DNA from: Oscillospiraceae bacterium
Lineage (GTDB): Bacteria > Bacillota > Clostridia > Oscillospirales > Oscillospiraceae
DNA length: 64,000 nt
Reading direction: 5' to 3'
Assembly: GCA_017527825.1 (NCBI GenBank)
Contig: JAFXPO010000019.1
Coordinates: 1-64,000, forward strand
Part shown: piece by piece, positions 14,584 to 22,308 of the stretch
Numbering within the stretch: position 1 is the stretch's first letter
Layout: every line of letters begins with the position of its first letter
Program-made: the position numbers and the translations under genes
The notes under the pieces: generated by a model
What the model saw: the letters and a program-made list of their open reading frames with translations, nothing else
What the model was told of the DNA's origin: nothing
Databases searched by the model: none

Positions 14584-15438
14584 TTACTTGACCTCCTTCT
14601 TGAACAGGTTGCAGGTCTCTTCGTGCTTGTGGCGCTCCCACTCGACGTACATACGGCTGCGCTTGACGGACTCGTCCCAGTCGACCTTGAAGCCGTCAAA
14701 GTCCGGGCCGTCCACGCAGGCGAACTTGGTGACAGGACCATTCTCCTCATTGAGGGTCAGGCGGCAGCAGCCGCACATGCCCGTGCCGTCCACCATGATG
14801 GGACTCATGGAGACGACGGTGGGGATATTGTACTTCTCCGTGACCTTGCAGACGAACTTCATCATCATCATCGGGCCGACGCAGAACACCGCGTCATAGT
14901 TCGCGCCCGCCTGAATCTGCTCCTCAAGCAACTCGGTGACCAGCGCCTTGCGGACGTAAGAGCCGTCGTCCGTGCCGACATAGAAATTGGTGGACGCCTT
15001 GCGGAACTCGTCCTCCAGCACGACCACGTCCTTGTTGCGGAAGCCGACAATCAGATCGACGTGTACGCCGCTTTCATGCAGCTTTTTCGCCACCGGGAAC
15101 GCGATCGCCGTGCCGACGCCGCCGCCCACAACCGCGACCTTCTTCGCGCCGGGAAGCTCGGTGGCATTGCCCAACGGACCGACGAAGTCCTGAATGTAGT
15201 CGCCCTCCTGCTTCTGGTTGAGCTTTTCCGTGGTGGCGCCGACGATCTGATAAATGATCGACACGGTGCCCTTCTCACGGTCGAAGTCGTGAATCGTGAT
15301 GGGGATGCGCTCGCCGTCCTCATCCACGCGCAGGATGATGAACTGACCGGGTTCGGCCTTCCTGGCGATCATCGGCGCTTCGATCTCAATAAGGACAAGC
15401 GTCGGCGTCAAGGGCCTTTTCTTTACGATACGATACAT
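14584..15438 (-). CDS. nfnA: Small subunit of NADH-dependent reduced ferredoxin:NADP+ oxidoreductase (NfnA)
   Basis: The 284-aa protein resembles the dihydroorotate dehydrogenase electron-transfer subunit. It has an FAD-binding barrel with PGQFIILR, a nucleotide-binding part with VAVVGGGVGTAIAFP, and a C-terminal 2Fe-2S site (GMCGCCR, then FACVDGP). In the Nfn complex it binds NADH, FAD and the 2Fe-2S cluster and partners with NfnB. Start ATG 15438 follows GAGGAG; longer in-frame starts fall between the promoter and this site. It is first in a two-gene operon ending at the terminator near 13155. Sulfide dehydrogenase subunit is the older name for the same family. Confidence 0.87.
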   Translation of the reverse strand: MYRIVKKRPLTPTLVLIEIEAPMIARKAEPGQFIILRVDEDGERIPITIHDFDREKGTVSIIYQIVGATTEKLNQKQEGDYIQDFVGPLGNATELPGAKKVAVVGGGVGTAIAFPVAKKLHESGVHVDLIVGFRNKDVVVLEDEFRKASTNFYVGTDDGSYVRKALVTELLEEQIQAGANYDAVFCVGPMMMMKFVCKVTEKYNIPTVVSMSPIMVDGTGMCGCCRLTLNEENGPVTKFACVDGPDFDGFKVDWDESVKRSRMYVEWERHKHEETCNLFKKEVK

Positions 15439-15469
15439 GGCTGCCACTCCTCTTTTCTTGATGGGATCA

Positions 15470-15498
15470 ATTTTATCATGAAGCAATTATTGCGTCAA
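15470..15498 (-). promoter_or_regulatory. Promoter of the nfnAB operon
   Basis: On the minus strand TTGACG (15493-15498) and TAAAAT (15470-15475) are 17 bp apart. They lie 32 bases upstream of the nfnA start codon. Confidence 0.7.
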
Positions 15499-15538
15499 TC
15501 CGTAATTCTCTATGGAACAATGAATGCTTTCTTGCAAA

Positions 15539-15730
15539 TCAGGCGCTGACCCGCAGGATGACAACGCCGCCGGTGAGATCGGCGCGCTTGATCGTCCCCT
15601 CGACCGTCGTCTTGCGGCCAAACAGATCGGTCAGCGTGATCGTTCCGCCGTCCGTCTCAATGGTCGCCACGTCGGACGCCAGCAGGTTTTCTTTCGTTTT
15701 TTCGTTCTGATAGACGTTGGAGAGGCACAT
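15539..15730 (-). CDS. cooT: CooT-family nickel-binding protein
   Basis: The 63-aa protein begins MCLSNVY and has the small beta-barrel pattern of CooT (TLTDLFGRKTTVEGTIKRADL). CooT of CO-oxidising bacteria binds Ni(II) as a dimer through its N-terminal Met/Cys region and assists nickel delivery to CO dehydrogenase. It starts two bases after the stop of the His-rich gene and is last in the CooC operon. No CO dehydrogenase is in the window, so the client enzyme is either elsewhere or different. Confidence 0.85.
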   Translation of the reverse strand: MCLSNVYQNEKTKENLLASDVATIETDGGTITLTDLFGRKTTVEGTIKRADLTGGVVILRVSA

Positions 15731-15732
15731 GG

Positions 15733-15972
15733 TCAGTTCTCCCCCTCCACCAGCTCCAGCACCTCGCGCAGCTGAACGTTGGCAACCTCAAAGCTGCCGA
15801 TCGCCTCCAGCAGGCGTTTACGGGCGGGACCCTCCAGACGGTCCACCAGCTCCGCCAGCTCCTCCGCGTGATGCTCGTTGTGATCGATCATGTAGGCAAG
15901 CAGCGCCCTGGTGCGCTCCGCCGCCGGGATATCGTCGTGATGATGCTCGTGTCCATGGTCGTGGGTGTGCAT
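15733..15972 (-). CDS. Small His-rich, probably nickel-binding protein
   Basis: The 79-aa product opens with HTHDHGHEHHHDD, a metal-binding tail resembling those of nickel chaperones such as CooJ, HypB and SlyD. The remainder is a helical segment (DHNEHHAEELAELVDRLEG). It lies between cooC and cooT in one transcript, and this position supports a role in nickel storage or delivery. No catalytic motif is present. Distinct from CooJ, which has its His-rich stretch at the C-terminus. Function is inferred from context and composition. Confidence 0.75.
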   Translation of the reverse strand: MHTHDHGHEHHHDDIPAAERTRALLAYMIDHNEHHAEELAELVDRLEGPARKRLLEAIGSFEVANVQLREVLELVEGEN

Positions 15973-15985
15973 GATGTGTCCCCCT

Positions 15986-16747
15986 TTACAGAATGTTCAG
16001 CTGTTGCAGCGTCTGCGCCGTGCCGCGCAGCATCTTCGCTTGCTCCGGCAGGTCGAATACGCTCTTGCCCAGAATGTCAAATTCCGTCTGATCGGCGTCC
16101 TCGCCGATGACCGCGAGGATCGGGATATCGCCGGTGTCCACAAAGTCCATCGCCGCGGGATCGGTCACGCGGTTGATGATTGCGCCGCAGCGCTCATACA
16201 TCACCAGCTCGTCCGCCACGCGCTTGACGGTCTGAATCACCTGCGTACCCTTTTTGCTCGCGTCAGAGACGAGAATGAGATGCGTCACCTTTTCCAGCAC
16301 CCGGCGATTCACCTGTTCAATGCCCGCCTCGCTGTCCACCACCACATAGTCGTAGTCGTGGATCAGCAGGCTGATGACCTGGCGGAGATAGGTGTTGACC
16401 GCACAATAGCAACCCGCAGTCTCCGGGCGGCCGATGGCGAAGAAGTCGTAGCCGTCCAAGTGCCGCATGGCATCCAGCAGACGACCCTTGACGCTCTCCA
16501 ATATGTCACCCACGCCGCCGCCCTCGCGCTCCGTCACCTCGCCGGTGACGGCTTTTCGAATGTCGTCCAGCGTCGTACCGGGATCAACGCCCAGCGCTGT
16601 GGACAGCCCCACGGCAGGGTCGGCGTCAATGGCGAGGATGCGCTTGTCCGGGAACGCCTTCACCAGCAGGCGCACCATGGCGGCGGAGACTGAGGTCTTG
16701 CCGACGCCGCCCTTTCCGGCGACCGCGAGAATCTTTGCTTCAGCCAT
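15986..16747 (-). CDS. cooC: CooC-like nickel-insertion ATPase
   Basis: The 253-aa MinD/SIMIBI ATPase has a deviant Walker A box AGKGGVGKT at residues 10-18, a switch region IDADPAVGL and VVVDSEAGIE as Walker B. A CYC pair in the segment GCYCAVNTYL matches the Cys-x-Cys at the CooC dimer interface that binds Ni or Zn. CooC hydrolyses ATP while helping insert nickel into CO dehydrogenase. The ATG at 16747 follows a run of six G; the longer frame overlaps the promoter. It heads an operon with the His-rich and cooT genes. The target in this organism is not visible. Confidence 0.87.
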   Translation of the reverse strand: MAEAKILAVAGKGGVGKTSVSAAMVRLLVKAFPDKRILAIDADPAVGLSTALGVDPGTTLDDIRKAVTGEVTEREGGGVGDILESVKGRLLDAMRHLDGYDFFAIGRPETAGCYCAVNTYLRQVISLLIHDYDYVVVDSEAGIEQVNRRVLEKVTHLILVSDASKKGTQVIQTVKRVADELVMYERCGAIINRVTDPAAMDFVDTGDIPILAVIGEDADQTEFDILGKSVFDLPEQAKMLRGTAQTLQQLNIL

Positions 16748-16776
16748 TTGCAGCCCCCCTTCTCTACCAATTGTAT

Positions 16777-16805
16777 AGTATACCATGATAAAGCACGCTT
16801 TTCAA
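16777..16805 (-). promoter_or_regulatory. Promoter of the cooC operon
   Basis: On the minus strand TTGAAA (16800-16805) and TATACT (16777-16782) are 17 bp apart, 30 bases upstream of the cooC start. Confidence 0.7.
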
Positions 16806-16816
16806 GCAGAGAAACG

Positions 16817-16844
16817 GAAAAGGCGACGGGTTTTCCCGTCGCCT
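16817..16844 (-). terminator. Intrinsic terminator of the aspartokinase gene
   Basis: AGGCGACGGG (16821-16830) and CCCGTCGCCT (16835-16844) form a perfect 10-bp stem followed by TTTT on the minus strand. It begins four bases past the aspartokinase stop. Confidence 0.8.
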
Positions 16845-16847
16845 CGT

Positions 16848-17822
16848 TCATTCCGCCAGAACAGCGTCATGCACGGCGCAAAGCGCCTCCCGGTCGCGCT
16901 CACGCGCAACGTAGAGGGTCAGCGTACCCGTCCCGGCGTCCACGCCGCGAACAACAATGCCGGCAGCGTTGAGGGAGAGGATCGCGCGCTTTTCAACCGC
17001 CAGCGAGGGCAGGGCGCGTCCCACCACCGTCACCGCGGAAAGCTCATCGCCGCGCCTCGCGCGACAGGTCACGCCCGCGATGCGCTCCGCCGCCTCACCG
17101 CAGATGCGGGTACCGGCGCTCTTCGGCACCGTACTGCGCACCTCCGGCTCCACGCCCTTTTCCTGCGCCAGCGCCACGCATTTGTCATGGAGCACCTGCG
17201 CCCCAGCGCGGGAGAGGGCGTACATATCTTCGTAGCTGACACGTTCCAGCCGCCGCGCCGTTGGGCAAAGGCGCGGGTCGGCGGTGTAGACGCCGTCCAC
17301 ATCCGTGTAGATGTGGCAGTGCTTCGCCCCAAACGCCGCCGCCAGCGCCACGGCGGTGTAGTCGCTGCCGCCGCGTCCCAGGGTGGTGACGTCGCCCAGT
17401 TCGTCCACGCCCTGAAAGCCGGTGACCACCACAACGCGGTGGCGCAGCAGCTCCGAACGCACCCGCCGGACGCCTACGTCCCGAATGCTCGCGTCGCCGT
17501 GTACGGTATCTGTTCGAATCGGAAGCTGCCATGCGCTGAGAGAAACCGCCGGAATGCCCTGCGCCTCCAGCGTCATCGCCGTCAGTGCCGCGGAGACCTG
17601 TTCTCCGGCGGAGAGCAGGGCGTCCAACTCCCGCGATGGCGGGGTTTTCGACGTGCCGCGCGCCTTTTGCAGCAGCTCATCTGTGGCGTCACCCTGGGCG
17701 GAGACGACCACCAGCACATCATGTCCCGCCTCGCGCTCCTCCCGGACGATTTGCGAAACGCGCAGCAGCCTTCCGGCGTCCGCCACCGAGCTGCCGCCGA
17801 ACTTCTGCACGATCAGATTCAT
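16848..17822 (-). CDS. Aspartokinase, short form with one ACT-sized tail
   Basis: The 324-aa protein starts with the aspartokinase motif KFGGSS at residues 7-12 and keeps the amino-acid-kinase core, including VVVVSAQGDATD, TLGRGGSDYTAVALAA and YTDVDGVYTADPR. It phosphorylates aspartate, the entry step to lysine, threonine and methionine. Family members are usually near 400 residues with two ACT domains. Here only about 80 residues follow the catalytic part, enough for one ACT unit. The ATG at 17822 follows AGGAAGGG. The gene upstream encodes a free-standing ACT protein, separated by a terminator, so regulation in trans is possible but only inferred. Confidence 0.88.
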   Translation of the reverse strand: MNLIVQKFGGSSVADAGRLLRVSQIVREEREAGHDVLVVVSAQGDATDELLQKARGTSKTPPSRELDALLSAGEQVSAALTAMTLEAQGIPAVSLSAWQLPIRTDTVHGDASIRDVGVRRVRSELLRHRVVVVTGFQGVDELGDVTTLGRGGSDYTAVALAAAFGAKHCHIYTDVDGVYTADPRLCPTARRLERVSYEDMYALSRAGAQVLHDKCVALAQEKGVEPEVRSTVPKSAGTRICGEAAERIAGVTCRARRGDELSAVTVVGRALPSLAVEKRAILSLNAAGIVVRGVDAGTGTLTLYVARERDREALCAVHDAVLAE

Positions 17823-17837
17823 GCGTATCCCTTCCTG

Positions 17838-17875
17838 AAAAAACATGGATTGGCGGTGATCCGCCAATCCATGTT
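17838..17875 (-). terminator. Strong terminator between the ACT protein and aspartokinase genes
   Basis: AACATGGATTGGCGG (17842-17856) and CCGCCAATCCATGTT (17861-17875) make a perfect 15-bp stem. It is followed by a T run on the minus strand, just upstream of the aspartokinase ribosome-binding site. It may allow partial read-through. Confidence 0.85.
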
Positions 17876-17897
17876 ATGACTCAGGGTGTTCCGGGGT

Positions 17898-18335
17898 TCA
17901 TCCCGCCAGAATCTCGAAGCGTACCACGCCGTCCAGCGCCGCCGCGTCCGCGATCAGCTGCTCCAGCGTCTCAGTCATGGCGCTGGTCTCCGCCGAGACC
18001 GTCACCGCCGCGCAGCCGTCGGTGGGAATACTTTGGTTGATGGTCAGTATATTTGCGCCAGACGCGGCAAAAATAGAGAGGACGTTGGACAATACGCCGG
18101 GGTTGTTCTTGAGCAGCGCGTAGAACGTAATGATGCGCTCGGTGCGCATATCCGTGAACGGCTGCACGGCGTCGCGGTACTTGTAGAAGGCGCTGCGGCT
18201 GATGCCCACCGATTTTGCCGCCTCCTGCGCTGTCCGCGCTTCCCCGGCGCGAAGCATCCGGTTCGCCTCCGCGACCTTCAGAATCACCTCCGGCAATACC
18301 TCTGCCGACACAAGATAATACTTCGTCCCCGTCAT
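17898..18335 (-). CDS. ACT domain protein, UPF0735/PheB type
   Basis: The 145-aa protein has an N-terminal helix-turn-helix-like segment (AQEAAKSVGISRSAFYKYRDAV) and a C-terminal ACT domain (ITFYALLKNNPGVLSNVLSIFAASGANIL). This matches UPF0735, including B. subtilis PheB. ACT domains bind amino acids and regulate enzymes or transcription. A ribosome-binding site AGGAGG precedes the start. In Clostridia this gene often sits with aspartokinase and homoserine dehydrogenase genes, and here it precedes aspartokinase on the same strand. A regulatory role in the aspartate pathway is inferred. Confidence 0.87.
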   Translation of the reverse strand: MTGTKYYLVSAEVLPEVILKVAEANRMLRAGEARTAQEAAKSVGISRSAFYKYRDAVQPFTDMRTERIITFYALLKNNPGVLSNVLSIFAASGANILTINQSIPTDGCAAVTVSAETSAMTETLEQLIADAAALDGVVRFEILAG

Positions 18336-18377
18336 TTTGTTCGCCTCCTGCGGTCAGAATCAATATTTCTGTACGCA

Positions 18378-18406
18378 ATCCTAACACAATCGTTTGCCAT
18401 TGACAA
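18378..18406 (-). promoter_or_regulatory. Promoter of the ACT protein gene
   Basis: On the minus strand TTGTCA (18401-18406) and TAGGAT (18378-18383) are 17 bp apart, in the divergent gap shared with the permease gene. Confidence 0.55.
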
Positions 18407-18431
18407 GCACAATTTGAAAGGATGCTTTCCC

Positions 18432-19481
18432 ATGCGTGAAACCGCCGTCAAGCGTTTCCTGCTCTATGTCTCCGCCGCCGCGGCAGCAGCCGCTCTGCTG
18501 TACGTCACGCTGCGTTTTCTGCTGCCGTGGCTGCTGCCCTTTCTGATTGCCGCGGCTCTTGCCGCCGCGATGGAGCCTGCGGTGCGAGGGCTGCAAACCC
18601 GCCTGCGTTTCAAGCGGGGCTTTGCGTCGCTGGTGCTGACGCTGTTCCTGCTCTTTGTGCTCGGCGGGCTGCTGTCTCTGCTGCTCACGGCGCTCACCGG
18701 CGAGGCTTATGCCCTGCTGCGGCGTGTTCCCGCGCTGCTCGGCATGATTCCCGAAACGCTGCGCGTGTTGCTCGCGAGGCTGGATCGTTACAGCGCTCTC
18801 TGCCCGCCGTGGCTGCGCGACGCCGCGGAGGAAGCGCTCACGCGCTCTGTCACCGACGCGGGCGCGCTGGTGGGGACGCTTGCCGAACGGCTGCTCTCCG
18901 TCCTCGGCTCGTTCGCCGCGGCGCTGCCCGGAGTGTTTCTCGCCGGCGCAACCTCAGTTCTGGCGATTTACTTTACATCATCCTCGCTGCCGGAGCTGCG
19001 TGTCTCTTTTGCGCGTCACGCCTCCCCGCAGACGCGTCGTTGGATGGAGACGATCCGCCGCGTGGTGGCGCAATCCGTCTCCGGCTGGTTTCGCGCCGAG
19101 CTTACGCTCTGCGCCGTCACGTTCACGGAGCTGTTAGCGGGATTTTGGTTCCTGCGACAGCCCTACGCGTTGCTGCTGGCGTTTCTCATCACGCTGGTGG
19201 ACGCGCTGCCGGTGTTCGGCACCGGTACGGTGCTGCTGCCGTGGGCGCTGGTCGCGGTGCTGATGCAGAACACGCCAAAGGCGCTATGTCTCGCGCTGCT
19301 CTATCTCGTCACGCTGACGGTGCGCAACATCCTCGAACCCCGGCTGCTGGGCGCGGTGGCAGGCGTGCCGCCGATCTTCTCGCTGCTGGCGATGTATCTC
19401 GGCTTCTGCTCCTTCGGCGTGGGCGGCATGGTGCTGTTCCCCTTCCTGCTCCTGTTCGCCACGCAGCTCCGGCGGCAATAA
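18432..19481 (+). CDS. AI-2E/YtvI-like integral membrane permease
   Basis: The 349-aa protein has about seven or eight membrane segments, beginning FLLYVSAAAAAAALLYV and ending in a hydrophobic GVGGMVLFPFLLLFA helix. A DALPVFGTGTVLLPWAL segment is typical of the AI-2E exporter superfamily (PF01594). In spore formers the closest group is YtvI, a sporulation-associated membrane protein of unknown transport role. The ATG at 18432 is preceded by AAAGGA; a longer upstream extension overlaps the divergent ACT gene and is rejected. It is followed by a strong bidirectional terminator and stands alone. Transport substrate unknown. Confidence 0.8.
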   Translation: MRETAVKRFLLYVSAAAAAAALLYVTLRFLLPWLLPFLIAAALAAAMEPAVRGLQTRLRFKRGFASLVLTLFLLFVLGGLLSLLLTALTGEAYALLRRVPALLGMIPETLRVLLARLDRYSALCPPWLRDAAEEALTRSVTDAGALVGTLAERLLSVLGSFAAALPGVFLAGATSVLAIYFTSSSLPELRVSFARHASPQTRRWMETIRRVVAQSVSGWFRAELTLCAVTFTELLAGFWFLRQPYALLLAFLITLVDALPVFGTGTVLLPWALVAVLMQNTPKALCLALLYLVTLTVRNILEPRLLGAVAGVPPIFSLLAMYLGFCSFGVGGMVLFPFLLLFATQLRRQ

Positions 19482-19506
19482 AAAGGACGGCATATGCCGT
19501 CCTTTT
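19480..19506. terminator. Bidirectional terminator between convergent genes
   Basis: AAAAAGGACGGCA and TGCCGTCCTTTTT form a palindromic stem overlapping the stop codon of the permease gene. It serves it and the convergent Na/Pi transporter gene. Confidence 0.85.
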
Positions 19507-21309
19507 TTATATGTTCTCGTCAGCAAGCTCGCCGAAGTATTTTTCGCGCGCCTGACTGTATTTGCGGTTGAAGGTTTCGTCCTTGCCCTGATGGAGCTGG
19601 TGAATGTATTCGTGATGGTTGCTCATGATCGTGCTGTCAGACTGAGACAGCGTGTAAACGCCCAAGTTGGAGCACTGGTCGGAGATGCGCTCAATGTTCA
19701 CCAGAATGTCCAGATAGCTCAGTCCTGTAAGGGTCGAGCACTTGCCGTCGCGTACCCGCTTGATGTGGTTGGAGCGCAATGTCGCCACCAGATCGTCCAC
19801 GACCTCCTCCACCGGCTCAATGCGCCGCGCCGCGCGCATATCCATCGCCGTGAAGCTTTCATAGGCGTAACCGAGGATTTCGTCCAGCGCGCCCCGCATC
19901 ACACGCAGCTCATGCTTCGCGGTGTCGGACAGTTCGTTGCCCCGATCGCGCAGCTCCTGTGCGTTTTCCGTCAGGTTCACGGCATAGTCGCCGATCCGCT
20001 CAAACTCGGAAAAACACTGGATGTAGTAATTGAGCAGGTCGTTTCCGTATCCCATCTTCACATGGGGCGAAAGCTTGATGAGGTAATTGTCCACGCGGTC
20101 CGCCAGCAGGTCAATGCTGTCTTCGTTCTCGTTGATGAGGTCAACCAAATGCTGATCGTAATTTTGCAGCACATCCATGGCGTTCAGCACACCCTCGCGA
20201 GCGAGGCGCGCCATGGTGCCGATGGCATCGGACGCGCCCGCCAGCGCCAGAGCGGGGGAGGTGAAAAACTTCTCATCCAGGCGCTCCAGCTCGCGCTCGA
20301 CACTGGTGCCCAGCTTTTCATCGTCCTTGACAATGACACGGGACACCTTTTCGAACTGTCCGCACACCGGCAGCAGCACGACGGCGGAGAACAGGCGGAA
20401 CACCGTATGCACGTTGGCGATGCCGCCGGAGGTCAGCGTCTTGTCCCACAGCGTGTCCAGTACCCCGGCACCGCGCAGGATCATGATGGCGGCGATCACA
20501 AGGATCGAGCCGCAGATGTTGAAGAGGATATGCACCACGCCCGTGCGCTTCGCGTCCGCCTTGGAGCCGATGGAGCAGACGATGGCGGTGGTGACACAGT
20601 CGCCGATGTTGACGCCGATGATGATGGCGTACACCGCGCTGAAGGTCAGCGCGCCGGTGGTGGACAGCGCCTGCAAAATACCGATGGTTGCTGAGGAGCT
20701 TTGAATCAGGAACGCCACGCCCGTACCGGCGAGGAAGCCCAGCACCGGCGTGTCGGACAACCCCACAAACATCCGAGCAAAGCTCTCGGACGACGACAGT
20801 GGGCTGACCGCGGCGGTCATGTTCAAAAGACCCGTGAACAGAATACCGAAACCCATCGCGATCTGACCGATGACGCCGGAGTGCCTGGTCTTGACTGCCA
20901 TAATCATCAGGATGCCGATGATCGCGGCGAGCGGCGCCAGCGTAGAGGGCTTAAAGATATCCACCCACGAAGCTCCGCCGCCACCGTTGAGGTCAAGCAG
21001 GCGGATGATCTGACCGGTGATCGTGGTACCGACATTCGCGCCGAGGATGACGCCAATGGACTGGTGCAGCGTGATGACGCCCGCGCCAACAAGACCGGAG
21101 GTCAGCACAATGGTTGCTGTGGAACTTTGAATGATGGCGGTCACCACCAGACCGAGGAAAAAGCCGACGACAGGATTGTTCGTCACCTTTTCCATGGCGG
21201 TTTTGAGCGCACCGGACGAGCTCTCCTTGAGCCCGTTGCCCATCAGGCGCATACCGTACAGAAACAGGGCAAGTCCGCCGAACAGCGAAATCACGTTGAA
21301 AATCGTCAT
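19507..21309 (-). CDS. Na+/phosphate cotransporter family protein with PhoU-like tail
   Basis: The 600-aa protein has two inverted NptA-type repeats in its first 310 residues, marked by IIQSSTATIVLTSG and LIQSSSATIGIL, and about eight membrane segments. The C-terminal 230 residues form a soluble helical PhoU-like domain. Family members import phosphate with sodium, and the PhoU part probably regulates the pore or links to phosphate signalling. It is a single-gene unit with its own promoter and terminator and is divergent from murI. Length and architecture are typical of the long form. Confidence 0.9.
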   Translation of the reverse strand: MTIFNVISLFGGLALFLYGMRLMGNGLKESSSGALKTAMEKVTNNPVVGFFLGLVVTAIIQSSTATIVLTSGLVGAGVITLHQSIGVILGANVGTTITGQIIRLLDLNGGGGASWVDIFKPSTLAPLAAIIGILMIMAVKTRHSGVIGQIAMGFGILFTGLLNMTAAVSPLSSSESFARMFVGLSDTPVLGFLAGTGVAFLIQSSSATIGILQALSTTGALTFSAVYAIIIGVNIGDCVTTAIVCSIGSKADAKRTGVVHILFNICGSILVIAAIMILRGAGVLDTLWDKTLTSGGIANVHTVFRLFSAVVLLPVCGQFEKVSRVIVKDDEKLGTSVERELERLDEKFFTSPALALAGASDAIGTMARLAREGVLNAMDVLQNYDQHLVDLINENEDSIDLLADRVDNYLIKLSPHVKMGYGNDLLNYYIQCFSEFERIGDYAVNLTENAQELRDRGNELSDTAKHELRVMRGALDEILGYAYESFTAMDMRAARRIEPVEEVVDDLVATLRSNHIKRVRDGKCSTLTGLSYLDILVNIERISDQCSNLGVYTLSQSDSTIMSNHHEYIHQLHQGKDETFNRKYSQAREKYFGELADENI

Positions 21310-21364
21310 AGGCAGGATTTCCTTTGTATAGAATTGGTTGAAGCCGCAACTTTCACCAAATACT

Positions 21365-21392
21365 ATAGTATCAGAAAAACGTCGGATTGCAA
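21365..21392 (-). promoter_or_regulatory. Promoter of the Na/Pi transporter gene
   Basis: On the minus strand TTGCAA (21387-21392) and TACTAT (21365-21370) are 16 bp apart, 56 bases upstream of the start. Confidence 0.6.
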
Positions 21393-21428
21393 GCTTTTTT
21401 TCTCAAAAACCGCGAGAAAAAAGCTGGC

Positions 21429-21456
21429 TTGTTTTTTCTTTCCAATATGCTATACT
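21429..21456 (+). promoter_or_regulatory. Promoter of murI
   Basis: TTGTTT (21429-21434) and TATACT (21451-21456) are 16 bp apart, 31 bases upstream of the murI start. Confidence 0.65.
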
Positions 21457-21486
21457 GTAACCAGCTGTGCAGCAAGGAGGTCCGCT

Positions 21487-22284
21487 ATGTATCAGAACGC
21501 ATATCCCATCGGTGTTTTGGACTCCGGGATCGGAGGGCTGACCGTTGTGCGTCAGCTCCAGCGCCTGCTGCCCGGCGAGGACATTCTCTATTATGGCGAC
21601 AGCGCCAATTGTCCCTATGGCAACCGCAGCGAGGACGAAATCTTTGCGCTGACGCTGAAAATGCTGCGCTTTTTGGAGTCCAGACAGGTCAAGTGCGTCG
21701 CCATCGCGTGCAACACCATCTCCACGCTGACCGACCGGCTGCGCCCCCACTGCCCGTTTCCTCTCATCAGCATCGTGGAGTCCAGCGCGGACTATATCGT
21801 GCGCGAAAAGCTCAAGCGCGTGGGTCTGATTGCCACGGAATTCACCGTCAAAACCGATGTTTATAACCAGCGCGTCCACGCACAGGACCCGGACTGTGAG
21901 ATCATTTCCAAAGGCTCGCCCAACCTCGCCGCGCTCATCGACCGCGGCGACTTCAACCAATCCGCCATCAATGAGGAGATCACCGAATGCGTGGATGTGA
22001 TCCTCGCAAAAGCGCCGGTGGAGCACCTGCTCCTCGCCTGCACCCACTTCCCCATCGTCTCGGAGAACTTCCGCGCCTGCTTCCCCCAGCTCGCGCTCAT
22101 CGACCCCGCGGAGCAGCAGGCGGAATCCGTCAAAAACCTGTTGGTCTACCGCCAGCTCAGCAATCCGCAGATTCGCGGCAAGCTCACCGTCTGCACCTCC
22201 GGCGAAACAGAGGTGTACGAGGCGGTGTCCAAGCGGCTGGGGCTTTACGGTCCCGCTTCCTGTGAAGCTGTTCCACTCGAATGA
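21487..22284 (+). CDS. murI: Glutamate racemase
   Basis: The 265-aa protein has the Asp/Glu racemase signatures GVLDSGIGGLTV (with Asp12 and Ser13), AIACNTIS with catalytic Cys75, and LLACTHFP with catalytic Cys185. It makes D-glutamate for peptidoglycan without a cofactor. AAGGAGG lies six bases before the ATG. An upstream in-frame extension antisense to the transporter gene has no ribosome-binding site and precedes the promoter, so it is not coding. It is monocistronic, ending at a hairpin right at the stop. Length is normal. Confidence 0.93.
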   Translation: MYQNAYPIGVLDSGIGGLTVVRQLQRLLPGEDILYYGDSANCPYGNRSEDEIFALTLKMLRFLESRQVKCVAIACNTISTLTDRLRPHCPFPLISIVESSADYIVREKLKRVGLIATEFTVKTDVYNQRVHAQDPDCEIISKGSPNLAALIDRGDFNQSAINEEITECVDVILAKAPVEHLLLACTHFPIVSENFRACFPQLALIDPAEQQAESVKNLLVYRQLSNPQIRGKLTVCTSGETEVYEAVSKRLGLYGPASCEAVPLE

Positions 22285-22308
22285 AAAAGCAGCCTTACGG
22301 CTGCTTTT
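22284..22308. terminator. Bidirectional terminator between murI and trmB
   Basis: AAAAGCAGCC (22285-22294) pairs with GGCTGCTTTT (22299-22308) around a TTAC loop. It overlaps the end of trmB and the murI stop. Confidence 0.8.

Noticed and set aside
13194..15438. Glutamate synthase subunits
   Set aside because: NfnB shares the small-subunit fold, but no large GltB-type subunit is present and its partner is an NfnA-type flavoprotein.
20701..21486. Long N-terminal extension of murI
   Set aside because: The extension is antisense to the Na/Pi transporter gene and passes through the murI promoter; the ATG at 21487 has a perfect ribosome-binding site.
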